Source: Alphaproteobacteria bacterium
GTDB taxonomy: Bacteria; Pseudomonadota; Alphaproteobacteria; UBA9219
Assembly (NCBI GenBank): GCA_028692635.1
Contig: JAQUWX010000001.1
Coordinates: 27,585 to 59,891, forward strand
DNA length: 32,307 nucleotides
Direction: 5' to 3'
Shown here piece by piece: positions 22,952-32,178 of this stretch (positions within the stretch are counted from its first letter, which is position 1; the number at the start of each line of letters is the position of its first letter). The notes below the pieces were generated by a model. It was not told the DNA's origin. It did not search any database and worked only from the letters and a program-made list of their open reading frames with translations. The translations under genes were made by a program, and so were the position numbers.

Positions 22952-24253
22952 GTGATACCATCAGCAAGAATTAACGCGTCGCTAGAGCTGCTCACAGCGA
23001 TAGACACAGTAGCTCGCCCTGCCGACGCGATTGTAAGCGGCTATTTCCGCGCCAGACGATATATAGGTTCTAAAGACCGCGAAGCGGTTTCAAGAACGAC
23101 ATATGACGTTCTGCGCCATTATGCGCGTCTAAGCTGGTGGATGGATAAGATAGGAGTTGAGAACACGCCAAGAGCGCGCCTTATCGCTTATCTAAAATTA
23201 GTGGATAAAAAGAACGTCAAAGAAATAAGCGAGCTGTTCGACGGCAAGAAATTTTCTCCTGAAACGCTGAACGAAGAAGATCGAGCGCTTTTGAAAAAGC
23301 TCGAAGGCCACACGCTGATACATCCCAACATGTCGGATGCGGTAGTGGTGGAATGCCCTGACTGGGCGGAGAAAGGCCTGCAACAATATTTCGGCAAAGA
23401 GTTTGCGAACGAAATGCAGGCATTATTACAACCGGCTCCGCTTGATCTTCGCGTCAACACGCTGAAGACGACGAGAGAAAGAGCCATTTTTTCTTTAAAG
23501 CAAAACGGCATTGAAGCGACTGAATGCCGCCTTTCTCCGCATGGCATCCGAGTGCTGGACAGACCGGCCCTTAACCGCATAACGATGCTGCGCGACGGAT
23601 CGATAGAGATTCAAGACGAAGGCTCGCAACTGGTATCGCTTTTGGTCAACGCCGAACCGGGACAGCGCGTAGTCGATTTCTGCGCCGGAGCCGGAGGCAA
23701 AACGCTTGCGATTTCAGCGGAGATGAAAAACAAAGGCCGGATAATCGCGTGCGATGTCCTGGCCAATCGCCTGAAGCGCAGCAAAGAGCGCTTCATCCGC
23801 GCAGGATTACACAACATTGAAACAAAGCCGCTATCCACTGAACACGATCCATGGGTCAAACATCACAAAGGAGAATTTGACCGAGTGCTGGTAGATGCTC
23901 CATGCAGCGGCACCGGCACATGGAGGCGAAATCCTGACGCAAGATGGCGCTCGCTCGGACCGGGATTGGAAGCCCTGCTTCCGCTTCAAACCAGCATACT
24001 CGACAGCGCCGCCAGACTAGTTAAGCCGGGCGGTAGATTGGTGTATGCAACGTGCTCAATGCTGCCAGAGGAAAACGAAAAGCAGATTGAACAATTTCTC
24101 GCGTTCCATACCGACTTTAAGTTAATTCCGGTAAGCGAAGCAGGTAAAGCGTTCTTAGGTAAGGATTATACCGGACAATATCTGCGACTCACCCCTGCGA
24201 AGCACGAAACTGACGGCTTCTTCGCGGCTGTATTGGAACGTGTAAAAGCATAA
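22952..24253 (+). CDS. rsmB: 16S rRNA m5C methyltransferase, RsmB/Sun (NOL1/NOP2) family
   Basis: VVDFCAGAGGKTLAIS, VDAPCSGTGTWRRNPDARWR, LVYATCSMLPEENE motifs; 9 nt after guaB. Confidence 0.9.
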   Translation: MIPSARINASLELLTAIDTVARPADAIVSGYFRARRYIGSKDREAVSRTTYDVLRHYARLSWWMDKIGVENTPRARLIAYLKLVDKKNVKEISELFDGKKFSPETLNEEDRALLKKLEGHTLIHPNMSDAVVVECPDWAEKGLQQYFGKEFANEMQALLQPAPLDLRVNTLKTTRERAIFSLKQNGIEATECRLSPHGIRVLDRPALNRITMLRDGSIEIQDEGSQLVSLLVNAEPGQRVVDFCAGAGGKTLAISAEMKNKGRIIACDVLANRLKRSKERFIRAGLHNIETKPLSTEHDPWVKHHKGEFDRVLVDAPCSGTGTWRRNPDARWRSLGPGLEALLPLQTSILDSAARLVKPGGRLVYATCSMLPEENEKQIEQFLAFHTDFKLIPVSEAGKAFLGKDYTGQYLRLTPAKHETDGFFAAVLERVKA

Positions 24254-24324
24254 CTTCAAACTATTGCCATAACCCTCGGAGCACCTTAGTCTAATCCATA
24301 CGGAACAGATTCGGGGGCATAGCC

Positions 24325-24549
24325 ATGCAACGCTTAAAAACCGCTCTTGAAGCGTTAGATGAAATGATTTCTCAACTTGAGGATAAGGTTGAGCTTGAAG
24401 CGTCAAACCGCAAAGTTGTCTTGAAAAAGCAGCTTGAGGTGGCGAAATCAAGCCGCAACCGGGAGACTGGAGCTATTGCCGCAGCCCAGAAAGTTGCTGC
24501 GCGACTAGACCACACCATAAGCCACGTTGAGAGAGTTCTAAGGGATTAA
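24325..24549 (+). CDS. Small coiled-coil protein (DUF4164-like) upstream of zapA
   Basis: 74-aa heptad-rich ORF (LEALDEMISQLEDKVELEASNRKVVLKKQLEVAKSSRNRET...); position immediately before zapA is typical in alphaproteobacteria. Confidence 0.75.
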   Translation: MQRLKTALEALDEMISQLEDKVELEASNRKVVLKKQLEVAKSSRNRETGAIAAAQKVAARLDHTISHVERVLRD

Positions 24550-24563
24550 TGGGAGGCACCAAC

Positions 24564-24872
24564 ATGTCAAAAGTAAACATCAAGCTCCATGACAGAGAGT
24601 ACAGCGTCTCCTGCGACCCTGGCGAAGAAGATCGCCTCATGGAAGTGGTGGCGTTTGTTGACAAAAAGATGCGCGAAGTCTCCAGCCGCTCGACAAGCGC
24701 GGGAGAAACCAGATTGTTCATGCTGACCTGTCTGATGCTGGCGGATGAGTTATCGGAAACGAAGCGCGTCGGCGAAATAAGAAGACTGGCCGACGAAGAC
24801 CTAATGGTCGCCGCGGTTGAGCACCTGAGCCAACGCGTAGCCCACATCTCCAGCCAAGTTGGCCGCGCTTAA
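24564..24872 (+). CDS. zapA: Cell division protein ZapA
   Basis: MSKVNIKLHDREYSVSCDPGEEDRLMEVVAFVDKKMREV...; GGGAGG Shine-Dalgarno before the MSKV start. Confidence 0.9.
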   Translation: MSKVNIKLHDREYSVSCDPGEEDRLMEVVAFVDKKMREVSSRSTSAGETRLFMLTCLMLADELSETKRVGEIRRLADEDLMVAAVEHLSQRVAHISSQVGRA

Positions 24873-27310
24873 GGCACTAACTTAAGCTCCACCGCGCCTT
24901 GCTTCGCAAGCTCCTCCGGGGTCCCGGATATAGTTACATATTTAAACTCGCGCCACATTGGAAGAAGGTCGCCATAGTGCGGAGATAAAATGTGCCCTGA
25001 TTGTCCAGTTGCGATCATAAAGCGCGAAAGAGCCATATTGCCAAGATCATAAATTCCCCTAAATCCCCCGCCATGCTTGCGCGGGAAAATATCCGGCTCT
25101 TCCATCTTGAAACTCCCGCCGCGATCCAGAGTATAGAAATCCCCGGAAGACGGAAATTCAAAATCGGAATACTTATCGAAGAAAAACGTTTTAGAGAAAA
25201 AGCGATTTTTCATTATAGCGTGGTGCTCTTTTCCCCACCGCCACTTATTTATATCCGAGCCCTGCCGAACGACTATCCAACCCAAAGCGTTGTCGAGAGA
25301 CTTAATCATCACTTCATCGCAAGGCATAGTCCCCACTCCAGCTTTTCCAGAGCACCAGTTGCTTTTATACTCCCCGATTATTTGTGAAATCAGATCGGCC
25401 TTTAATGGCCCCTCGTCCGATATATCGCCAAGGTCCTTAAACAAATTGCGCTGCATAAAATAAAGCCATGCGTCGAATATAAGCGGCTCCGGCTTATCCT
25501 CGCTCATCACGCCGTCCCATCTGCGGAGCAGCTCCAAAGCGTCCGCCGCCAGTTTAGTCTTAGGCTTCAGGCTCACAAGCCGAGGAACGATATCCCGAGC
25601 CACCGGAGACAAATGATCCGACTGCATCAAAACGGAAGTATCGACGGTGTGTTTTAAGATAGTCTCAAAGAACTGTTGAATCCTTATCGCTCTCCAAGGC
25701 TCCTCCCAGTCAGAGCCAAGACGATAAACGCTGTTAATCCCGGCAACAGCGTTATTAGCGTTGAAAAGATACCCAGCGGCGGGATTAAAAGTCTGAGGCA
25801 ATTCCTTAAACGGAATAAATCCCATCCAGTCATAGTTTCCAGAAGCCCCATCTACAGGGAGCATCCCGTTACCCTGCTTACGAACAGGAACCCATCCCGG
25901 GCTTATAAAACCGATATTTCCCTTAACATCGGCATAAACCATATTCTGAGCCGGAGTCTGATACAATTTCACAGCATCGAGAAAATCGCCCCAATTTTTA
26001 GCCACATTGATCCGCAGCATAGCCTCTGCCGTAGTATCGGCATTATGCAATCCCGAAAAAGCCAGCGCCATGACCTTTCCCTTACCAGCCATTTCGGCCA
26101 GCTCTGGATTTACATCGGAGAGAACCGGACCATGACGTGTCGAGCGCACAGACAACTTAACATCGCCGCCGCCCTTTACGCTTATAACCTCGTTATGAAT
26201 TACAAATGATTGGCTTCCTTTAGGAGTCAAATATTTATCGTCATCTTTTTTATCTATCGTTTCAATAAACAGGTCCTGAACGTCAAACCCGGAGTTGGTA
26301 AATCCCCACGCGATATTTGAATTCTGCCCGAGCATAACGACCGGAGTCCCAGGAACCGTAGCCCCCTTAACCTCATCCCCTGGAACGACAATGCGAGTCA
26401 GAAACCACAAAACAGGAGCATCAAACCCAAGATGAGGATCGTTAGCCAGAATAGGCTTTCCGGTATCGGTAAGTTTGCCGCTAATAACCCATTCATTGGA
26501 AGCAGCATGAGAAAATCCGGTAATATCCCCAATAAAATCGAGAGGGGACATTTCTGCACGCTTTTTAGTATTAGCGTTTTTATTAACAGGCCGCGGATTT
26601 AACGTAACGGGAGTATCCCCCGCATTCAAAGGAAACATCTGGCCAAACTGAGCACGATTAAGCGTCGCTGACAGCTTTGACCTAAGAGCGTCCATCTTCA
26701 TGCCTTTGCTGCTGTGCTGCAAAGCCATAAGCTTGCCAATAACCAAAGAGTCCGCGATCTGCCAAGGCTCTATAATATCCTCAAGAGACATAAGCTCTAA
26801 AGGAAGAGTGCTCTTGTTATGCTCTATCCATGCATTAACGCCATCTGCATATGCCTGTAGAAGATTTCTAGCCTCTGGAGAAAGCTCCCTAACGCTGTCT
26901 TGAGCCAACCCGTAAAGATTCAGCACGCGTATCAGTTTATCCGCATCCAAAGTCGAGGCCCCAACGACCTCGGACAAGCGTCCCTGCCCTGCGCGCCGGG
27001 TTATTTCCATCTGGAACATGCGTTCATTGGCATGCAGATATCCCAAAGCCCGAAGAGCGTCGTTCCTGTTTTCAGCAAAAATATGTGGGATGCCGAATTT
27101 GTCGTGATACACGTTGACCAGAGATTTCATGCCGGAAATCTGCTCAGTCCCGGAATAATTCGGCACAGTCTGCTTCAAGCGGAAATACATCCCGCCCCCT
27201 ATTCCAATAACCGTCATTACAATGGCCATTACCAGAACAGCCGACGCTATCCACACGCGCTTTCTGGCGACGGGATCGTTCAGCATGTCGTGAGGAGAAA
27301 CGAATGGCAT
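24869..27310 (-). CDS. Penicillin acylase (penicillin amidase) family Ntn-hydrolase
   Basis: N-terminal TM, GIPHIFAENRNDALRALGYLHANERMFQMEITRRAGQGRLSEV, AASNEWVISG with candidate catalytic Ser, ILANDPHLGFDAPVLWF. Confidence 0.95.
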   Translation of the reverse strand: MPFVSPHDMLNDPVARKRVWIASAVLVMAIVMTVIGIGGGMYFRLKQTVPNYSGTEQISGMKSLVNVYHDKFGIPHIFAENRNDALRALGYLHANERMFQMEITRRAGQGRLSEVVGASTLDADKLIRVLNLYGLAQDSVRELSPEARNLLQAYADGVNAWIEHNKSTLPLELMSLEDIIEPWQIADSLVIGKLMALQHSSKGMKMDALRSKLSATLNRAQFGQMFPLNAGDTPVTLNPRPVNKNANTKKRAEMSPLDFIGDITGFSHAASNEWVISGKLTDTGKPILANDPHLGFDAPVLWFLTRIVVPGDEVKGATVPGTPVVMLGQNSNIAWGFTNSGFDVQDLFIETIDKKDDDKYLTPKGSQSFVIHNEVISVKGGGDVKLSVRSTRHGPVLSDVNPELAEMAGKGKVMALAFSGLHNADTTAEAMLRINVAKNWGDFLDAVKLYQTPAQNMVYADVKGNIGFISPGWVPVRKQGNGMLPVDGASGNYDWMGFIPFKELPQTFNPAAGYLFNANNAVAGINSVYRLGSDWEEPWRAIRIQQFFETILKHTVDTSVLMQSDHLSPVARDIVPRLVSLKPKTKLAADALELLRRWDGVMSEDKPEPLIFDAWLYFMQRNLFKDLGDISDEGPLKADLISQIIGEYKSNWCSGKAGVGTMPCDEVMIKSLDNALGWIVVRQGSDINKWRWGKEHHAIMKNRFFSKTFFFDKYSDFEFPSSGDFYTLDRGGSFKMEEPDIFPRKHGGGFRGIYDLGNMALSRFMIATGQSGHILSPHYGDLLPMWREFKYVTISGTPEELAKQGAVELKLVP

Positions 27311-27410
27311 TTAAAAAGCCTGTTTCCGGTTAAAGGACTTCCCATACTTTACCTTTTGTATCATCTTCTTTAAAGCAAGAATAAATTAGAATGAACAATT
27401 GAGGCAAAAA

Positions 27411-28661
27411 ATGGACAAACTTCATGTTGCAGCGCTTATAGACCTGCCACGCTCTGCCCAATCGGGAGGACATGTAAAGTGCTGGGAAAGGCTGGCCGCT
27501 GCGGCAGCGACCGAGAATATTCCATTGGACCTCACGGTATATTTCTCTGGAGACTTTTTGACCGAAACCCTGGGTCCGCAAGCGAGAATCCGGCAGATCC
27601 CGCCGGTTTTCAGCACATCGAACTTGAAGTTTCTGCCCTATACGCCTGATTACACTGATCTTGCGCCCTATCACCCACGGCTTGCGCGAGAACTATCCCA
27701 ATATGACGTAATACATACAACAGATGGATTTTTCGCCTTTGCCCGAACGGCAGAGAAAGTGAGCAAAAAATTCGGCATTCCGCTAGTGACATCCTTTCAC
27801 ACAGACACACTATCATATGCGGAAATTTTCACGCGCCAGACCATCGAGCATGTTTTCGGAGAAGACACAAAGCTGGGAAGCTTTATGCTGGACACGCTAA
27901 AATTGCCGGAAAGACAGAGAAAGAAGATGGAGAGAAGGCTCTCCGCCCACGTCCGCGCATGCAGCCATGCCCTGGTCACACGTGCCGAAGATCATGAATT
28001 CGCGGAAAAAATTCTAGGGAAAGCCAACGTAAGCCATCTCCGCCTCGGAGCCGACCGAGAAATGTTCGGACCGCATCGCAAAGACCGCGAGGGAGTCAAT
28101 CGCGACTACAACATTCCCCCAAACATGATTACAGCCCTCTTTGTTGGAAGACTGGATGTTGGAAAAAACATATACACCCTTATATCCGCAGCGGAAAAAC
28201 TGATCGCCGAGGGCGTGCCCTTGCACATAATAACGGCAGGCATAGGCCCAGCGGAAAAAGACCTGAAACAAAGGCTTGGAAACAACGTATCGGTTCTTGG
28301 ATTTGTGTCTCCGACAGAATTAGCGAGACTGTACGCAAGCGTTGATTTTCTCGCCCTCACATCGGAAGTAGAAATACGCAGCATGGCAGGCGTAGAAGCC
28401 ATGGCCTCTGGCTGTCCCGTGCTGGTATCCGAAAAGAGCGGCATAGCCGATCTTTTTCAAAGAACCTCAGCAATGCGCGTAGTCAATGCTGGCATCGAAA
28501 ATTGGACCGACGCCTTGCGTGAATTTGCCTCCGATCCGAAACAAAGAGACAACATGCGCGCCGCAGCGATAGATTACGGAGAAAAACACCTGGCAAGCTG
28601 GCACGATGTTCTGGATGAGGACTTATTCTCGATATGGAAAAGAGCAAAAGCGGGAAATTGA
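27411..28661 (+). CDS. Glycosyltransferase family 4-like (GT-B)
   Basis: YDVIHTTDGFFAFARTAEKVSKKFGIPLVTSFHTDT; LFVGRLDVGKNIYTLISAAEKL; EVEIRSMAGVEAMASGCPVLVSEKSGI. Confidence 0.9.
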   Translation: MDKLHVAALIDLPRSAQSGGHVKCWERLAAAAATENIPLDLTVYFSGDFLTETLGPQARIRQIPPVFSTSNLKFLPYTPDYTDLAPYHPRLARELSQYDVIHTTDGFFAFARTAEKVSKKFGIPLVTSFHTDTLSYAEIFTRQTIEHVFGEDTKLGSFMLDTLKLPERQRKKMERRLSAHVRACSHALVTRAEDHEFAEKILGKANVSHLRLGADREMFGPHRKDREGVNRDYNIPPNMITALFVGRLDVGKNIYTLISAAEKLIAEGVPLHIITAGIGPAEKDLKQRLGNNVSVLGFVSPTELARLYASVDFLALTSEVEIRSMAGVEAMASGCPVLVSEKSGIADLFQRTSAMRVVNAGIENWTDALREFASDPKQRDNMRAAAIDYGEKHLASWHDVLDEDLFSIWKRAKAGN

Positions 28662-28662
28662 A

Positions 28663-29463
28663 ATGACATTCGGCAAAAGAATACTAATACTGGTCCCGCA
28701 CCCCGACGATGAAGTCGTGGCGGCGACCGCGACGATTGGACGAGCGATCAATCAAGCTTCCGAGATTTTTGCGCTGTACCTGACCACCGGATGCATAGCC
28801 CGCGAAACGATGTGGCCATGGGAACGCAGCAAATACGAAGAGCGAATAACCACCCGCCGCGAGGAATCTCTAAAAGCGGCGCAGTTTCTCGGAATAACCC
28901 CCGTCGGATGGTCCGACACCCCTGCCCGGCACTTATGGAAAAACATGGACGAAGCGCACAAAAACATAAAGAGCGCCATATCCGCCAACAACATCGACCA
29001 AATATGGGTTCCGGCCTATGAGGGAGGCAACGCCGACCACGACGCGCTTAACGCGATCGGCAGTATTTTTACGAAACGACTAAGCGTTCTTGAATTTGCC
29101 GAATACAACTTTTTCGGAAACAAAACCCACTCCCAAGAATTTTTCACACCCACCGGGAAAGAAACGATCGTAGAACTAACGATGGATGAAAGCCGCCGCA
29201 AAAACGAAGCTTTAGAAATATACAAATCGGAAAAAATGAATCTTGGTTATGTAAAAACCAAGCGAGAATGTTTCCGACCGTTAGCTCAAAACAATTACAG
29301 CGTTCCCCCTCACGAGGGAACGCTGTGGTATGCTCGGTTCCAGTGGGTGCCGTTTAAGCACCCACGGGTAGATTTCTCGAAACCGAAAGAAGTAAGTGAA
29401 ACTATTACTTCTTTTCTGGCTTCACGGCTTCCACAGGAGGCGGAACCGGAGCGCCAGCCTTAA
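28663..29463 (+). CDS. PIG-L/LmbE family deacetylase
   Basis: ILVPHPDDEVVAATATIGRA, RREESLKAAQFLGI, PAYEGGNADHDALN zinc-binding motifs; 1 nt after the GT stop. Confidence 0.92.
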   Translation: MTFGKRILILVPHPDDEVVAATATIGRAINQASEIFALYLTTGCIARETMWPWERSKYEERITTRREESLKAAQFLGITPVGWSDTPARHLWKNMDEAHKNIKSAISANNIDQIWVPAYEGGNADHDALNAIGSIFTKRLSVLEFAEYNFFGNKTHSQEFFTPTGKETIVELTMDESRRKNEALEIYKSEKMNLGYVKTKRECFRPLAQNNYSVPPHEGTLWYARFQWVPFKHPRVDFSKPKEVSETITSFLASRLPQEAEPERQP

Positions 29464-30157
29464 CGGCAGGAGCCGGAGCCTTAGGTGGAACAGCCAATGG
29501 AGGAGCAGCCGCAGGAGGCGGAGCCATCATCGGAGGAGGAGGAGCCTTCCCTGGAGCCATCATAGGAGGCACCTTCATAGGAGCCGCCTTAGCGTCAGGA
29601 CCACCGGCGGGAATCGGAGGAGGAGGAGGCGCAGCATCGCGCATACGCATCATTCTTTCCTCATGCATTCTCCTAAATTCTTCGGGGCTGCCAGGCATAT
29701 CGGGGTTGGTGAATTTGAACACTCTGGCGACAGCATCGCGACCGTCAAAGATGTACGCAGCCGGAATAGCTTTTGACACGGTTGCTCCGAAAAGCACCAC
29801 GACAACAGCTAAAGCAGCGAGGATCTCGAATTTAAAGCTCGAGAAAAACGCCTTAATGCCGGTTAGGGAAAGGTGCGTTTTTGCGAATACCTTCAACGAG
29901 CATCTGTTAACAATGGCATATCCAACTACGGTCAGGATAAGCAACAGCTCGAAGATGATGCTAATAGCTTCCCAATCGCCCTTACTTAGGAACAAAGCTC
30001 TCCACTCACGTTCCCAGGGTCCGCCCGGAGGAGCGATATAGACAAGAGCGCTGCTAAGCAGAAATACAACCAATCCGCAGAACAGAAGGATGACAGCCAT
30101 CGCACGACAATTCATGCGACCAGTTGTGCAACAGCAATTTACAGGTGGTTTGTTCAT
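29405..30157 (-). CDS. Membrane protein with Cys-rich N-terminus and long Pro/Ala/Met-rich C-terminal tail
   Basis: Three hydrophobic segments, N-terminal NCCCTTGRMNC, C-terminal KVPPMMAPGKAPPPPMMAPPPAAAPP.... Overlaps the PIG-L 3' end by 59 nt. Confidence 0.7.
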   Translation of the reverse strand: MNKPPVNCCCTTGRMNCRAMAVILLFCGLVVFLLSSALVYIAPPGGPWEREWRALFLSKGDWEAISIIFELLLILTVVGYAIVNRCSLKVFAKTHLSLTGIKAFFSSFKFEILAALAVVVVLFGATVSKAIPAAYIFDGRDAVARVFKFTNPDMPGSPEEFRRMHEERMMRMRDAAPPPPPIPAGGPDAKAAPMKVPPMMAPGKAPPPPMMAPPPAAAPPLAVPPKAPAPAVKAGAPVPPPVEAVKPEKK

Positions 30158-30248
30158 GATCTTCCTCGTGATTCAGGAAAGGGGAAGCGTCGAGTATATC
30201 ATCAACCACATTTGAGGAAAGATATTTTAAAAATCCGATATCAGCGCC

Positions 30249-31220
30249 TTACTTTTTCTTAAATAGCAGCAACCGCCCTTCCTGAGCCTGCCAAAATATG
30301 AGTCCCGGGACATATATTAATATATCTCGGCAACGTCTTATGATGGCCATAGCTGCTGATATTTCAGGAGTGAGTCCCAGCAAATGCCCGAACATAAGGA
30401 ATCCGGCTTCCTGCACACCCAAAGCACCGGGCACTATAAAAGCGGCGCTACTTGTGGCCTGTATAAGAGCTTCAATCATAAAGCACTCAGCCAAAGGCAT
30501 CTGGTGTCCGAGGAAATAAAGAGCCAACCATATTTCCCCAGTCCCGGAAACCCATGAAGCGAACTGCCACCATCCGCAAGCAAGAATTCGCCCGCGCCGC
30601 CTATACATAGTGCGCACAGCGTGATCCAACCGAGCCGTGCTACCTGCGACGCTTTTCCACTTATCACGGAACATCAGATTGAAAATTTTATTAAGCAGAC
30701 CGAAGACTCCGATCTTCTGAACCACGAACAAAGCAATGATAAGAGGCAAAGACACCAAAAGCCCCATCATCAACTGCCATTCGATATTCTGATCGCTTAT
30801 CCTCAACGTGAACATGGCGACGCCGAGAACGGTGAAAAGGAACACGGCAACGACGGAAAGAGTGGTTTCGACGACAGTGCAGGCGATAGCGGGAGATTTT
30901 TTAATTCCATGGATCATCAGCAACCGAACGGCGACGATCTCGCCGCCGATCCGAGCCACTGGCATCAAATTATTTATAGAAGCCCTAATCCAAAGAAGAT
31001 AAAGGAAGAAAGCTCGCGAAGCCTTCTTTTTGCCTGGAAGAAGCAGTTGCCAGCCAATAATGGAAATAGTCATAGGAACCAGATGATAAAGACTGGTCCA
31101 AACAATGCCCCAACCGGCTATGGACAGAGCCTGCAACACCTGCTCATACCCGCTCCATATTATAAGAGAAGTGGCAATAGCCAGCCCCAAAAGGCCAAGA
31201 ATAACTGCGAAACGCATCAT
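30249..31220 (-). CDS. HpnL/UPF0104 (LPG-synthase TM-region) flippase-like membrane protein
   Basis: IAGWGIVWTSLYHLVPMTISIIGWQLLLP...WIRASINNLMPVARIGGEIVAVRLL...PGALGVQEAGFLMFGHLLGL, characteristic of this family. Confidence 0.85.
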   Translation of the reverse strand: MMRFAVILGLLGLAIATSLIIWSGYEQVLQALSIAGWGIVWTSLYHLVPMTISIIGWQLLLPGKKKASRAFFLYLLWIRASINNLMPVARIGGEIVAVRLLMIHGIKKSPAIACTVVETTLSVVAVFLFTVLGVAMFTLRISDQNIEWQLMMGLLVSLPLIIALFVVQKIGVFGLLNKIFNLMFRDKWKSVAGSTARLDHAVRTMYRRRGRILACGWWQFASWVSGTGEIWLALYFLGHQMPLAECFMIEALIQATSSAAFIVPGALGVQEAGFLMFGHLLGLTPEISAAMAIIRRCRDILIYVPGLIFWQAQEGRLLLFKKK

Positions 31221-31335
31221 GGAACGATACTTTGCTTCGGTTTAAGGAGCCTACGATATAAAGCAGCGCGCCTATACCTGTCGATAGAGTTGTTTAAACT
31301 TGACACCAAAGACAAAATATCGCACCCCATCATCT

Positions 31336-32175
31336 ATGAAAAAACGCATAGCTTTTCAGGGCGCCGCGGGCGCCTATTCAGACATAGCCTGCCGCGCAAT
31401 AATGCCGGAATACGAAACATTGCCCTGTTTCGTGTTTGAGGACGTGTTTGCTGCCGTTCACGAAGGGCGAGCGGACATGGCCATGCTTCCAATAGAGAAC
31501 TCTGTGGCGGGCCGCGTCGCGGACGTGCACCAGCTTCTGCCATGCGGTGGACTTTATATAATCGGAGAGCATTATCAGCCGGTGGAGCATCACCTATTGG
31601 CGTTACCCGGCGCTGAACTAAAAGACATAAAAGAAGTCCACAGCCACGTTCAAGCCCTGGCGCAATGCCACAAATGGCTACGAGATCGCAACATCCGCCC
31701 TGTCATAAAAGCCGACACAGCGGGAGCTGCGCAAGAGGTAGCGAAACTGGGAGACAAAAGCGTCGCGGCCATAGCTTCTGAATTGGCGGGAATTATATAC
31801 GGATTAAAGAGCATCGCGGCAGACATAGCCGACATGCCGAACAACACAACGAGATTTCTTATACTGTCGCCGAAGAACAAGCGCCCCGAAGCCGGGACCG
31901 TTCCATGCGTAACCAGCATGATTTTTCGGGTAAGGAGCGTGCCCGCCGCACTTTATAAGGCTCTGGGCGGCTTTGCCACGAATAAATTGAATATAACGAA
32001 ACTGGAAAGCTATCTGGTTGACGGCAATTTCACCGCCGCGCAATTTTATCTGGATGTCGAAGGACACCCCGACGAAGCCCCCATGCGCAACGCGCTTGAA
32101 GAATTAAACTTCTTCGCGCACGAAGTAAAAATACTAGGCGTATATCCCGCGCATGAATTCAGGCTGAAACAGTAA
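31336..32175 (+). CDS. pheA: Prephenate dehydratase with C-terminal ACT domain
   Basis: IAFQGAAGAYSDIA, MLPIENSVAGRVADVH, NNTTRFLIL (TRF motif), ITKLESYLVDGNFTAAQFYLDVEGHPD, KILGVYPAHEF. Confidence 0.96.
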   Translation: MKKRIAFQGAAGAYSDIACRAIMPEYETLPCFVFEDVFAAVHEGRADMAMLPIENSVAGRVADVHQLLPCGGLYIIGEHYQPVEHHLLALPGAELKDIKEVHSHVQALAQCHKWLRDRNIRPVIKADTAGAAQEVAKLGDKSVAAIASELAGIIYGLKSIAADIADMPNNTTRFLILSPKNKRPEAGTVPCVTSMIFRVRSVPAALYKALGGFATNKLNITKLESYLVDGNFTAAQFYLDVEGHPDEAPMRNALEELNFFAHEVKILGVYPAHEFRLKQ

Positions 32176-32178
32176 AAT

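Noticed and set aside
24872-24990. 6S RNA (ssrS), often found just downstream of zapA
   Set aside because: zapA's stop overlaps the convergent acylase stop; there is no noncoding space here for 6S RNA.
30621-31439. 272-aa plus-strand ORF antisense to the HpnL-like gene and running into pheA
   Set aside because: Polar, His/Asn/Gln-rich translation complementary to TM helices and overlapping the pheA start; spurious.
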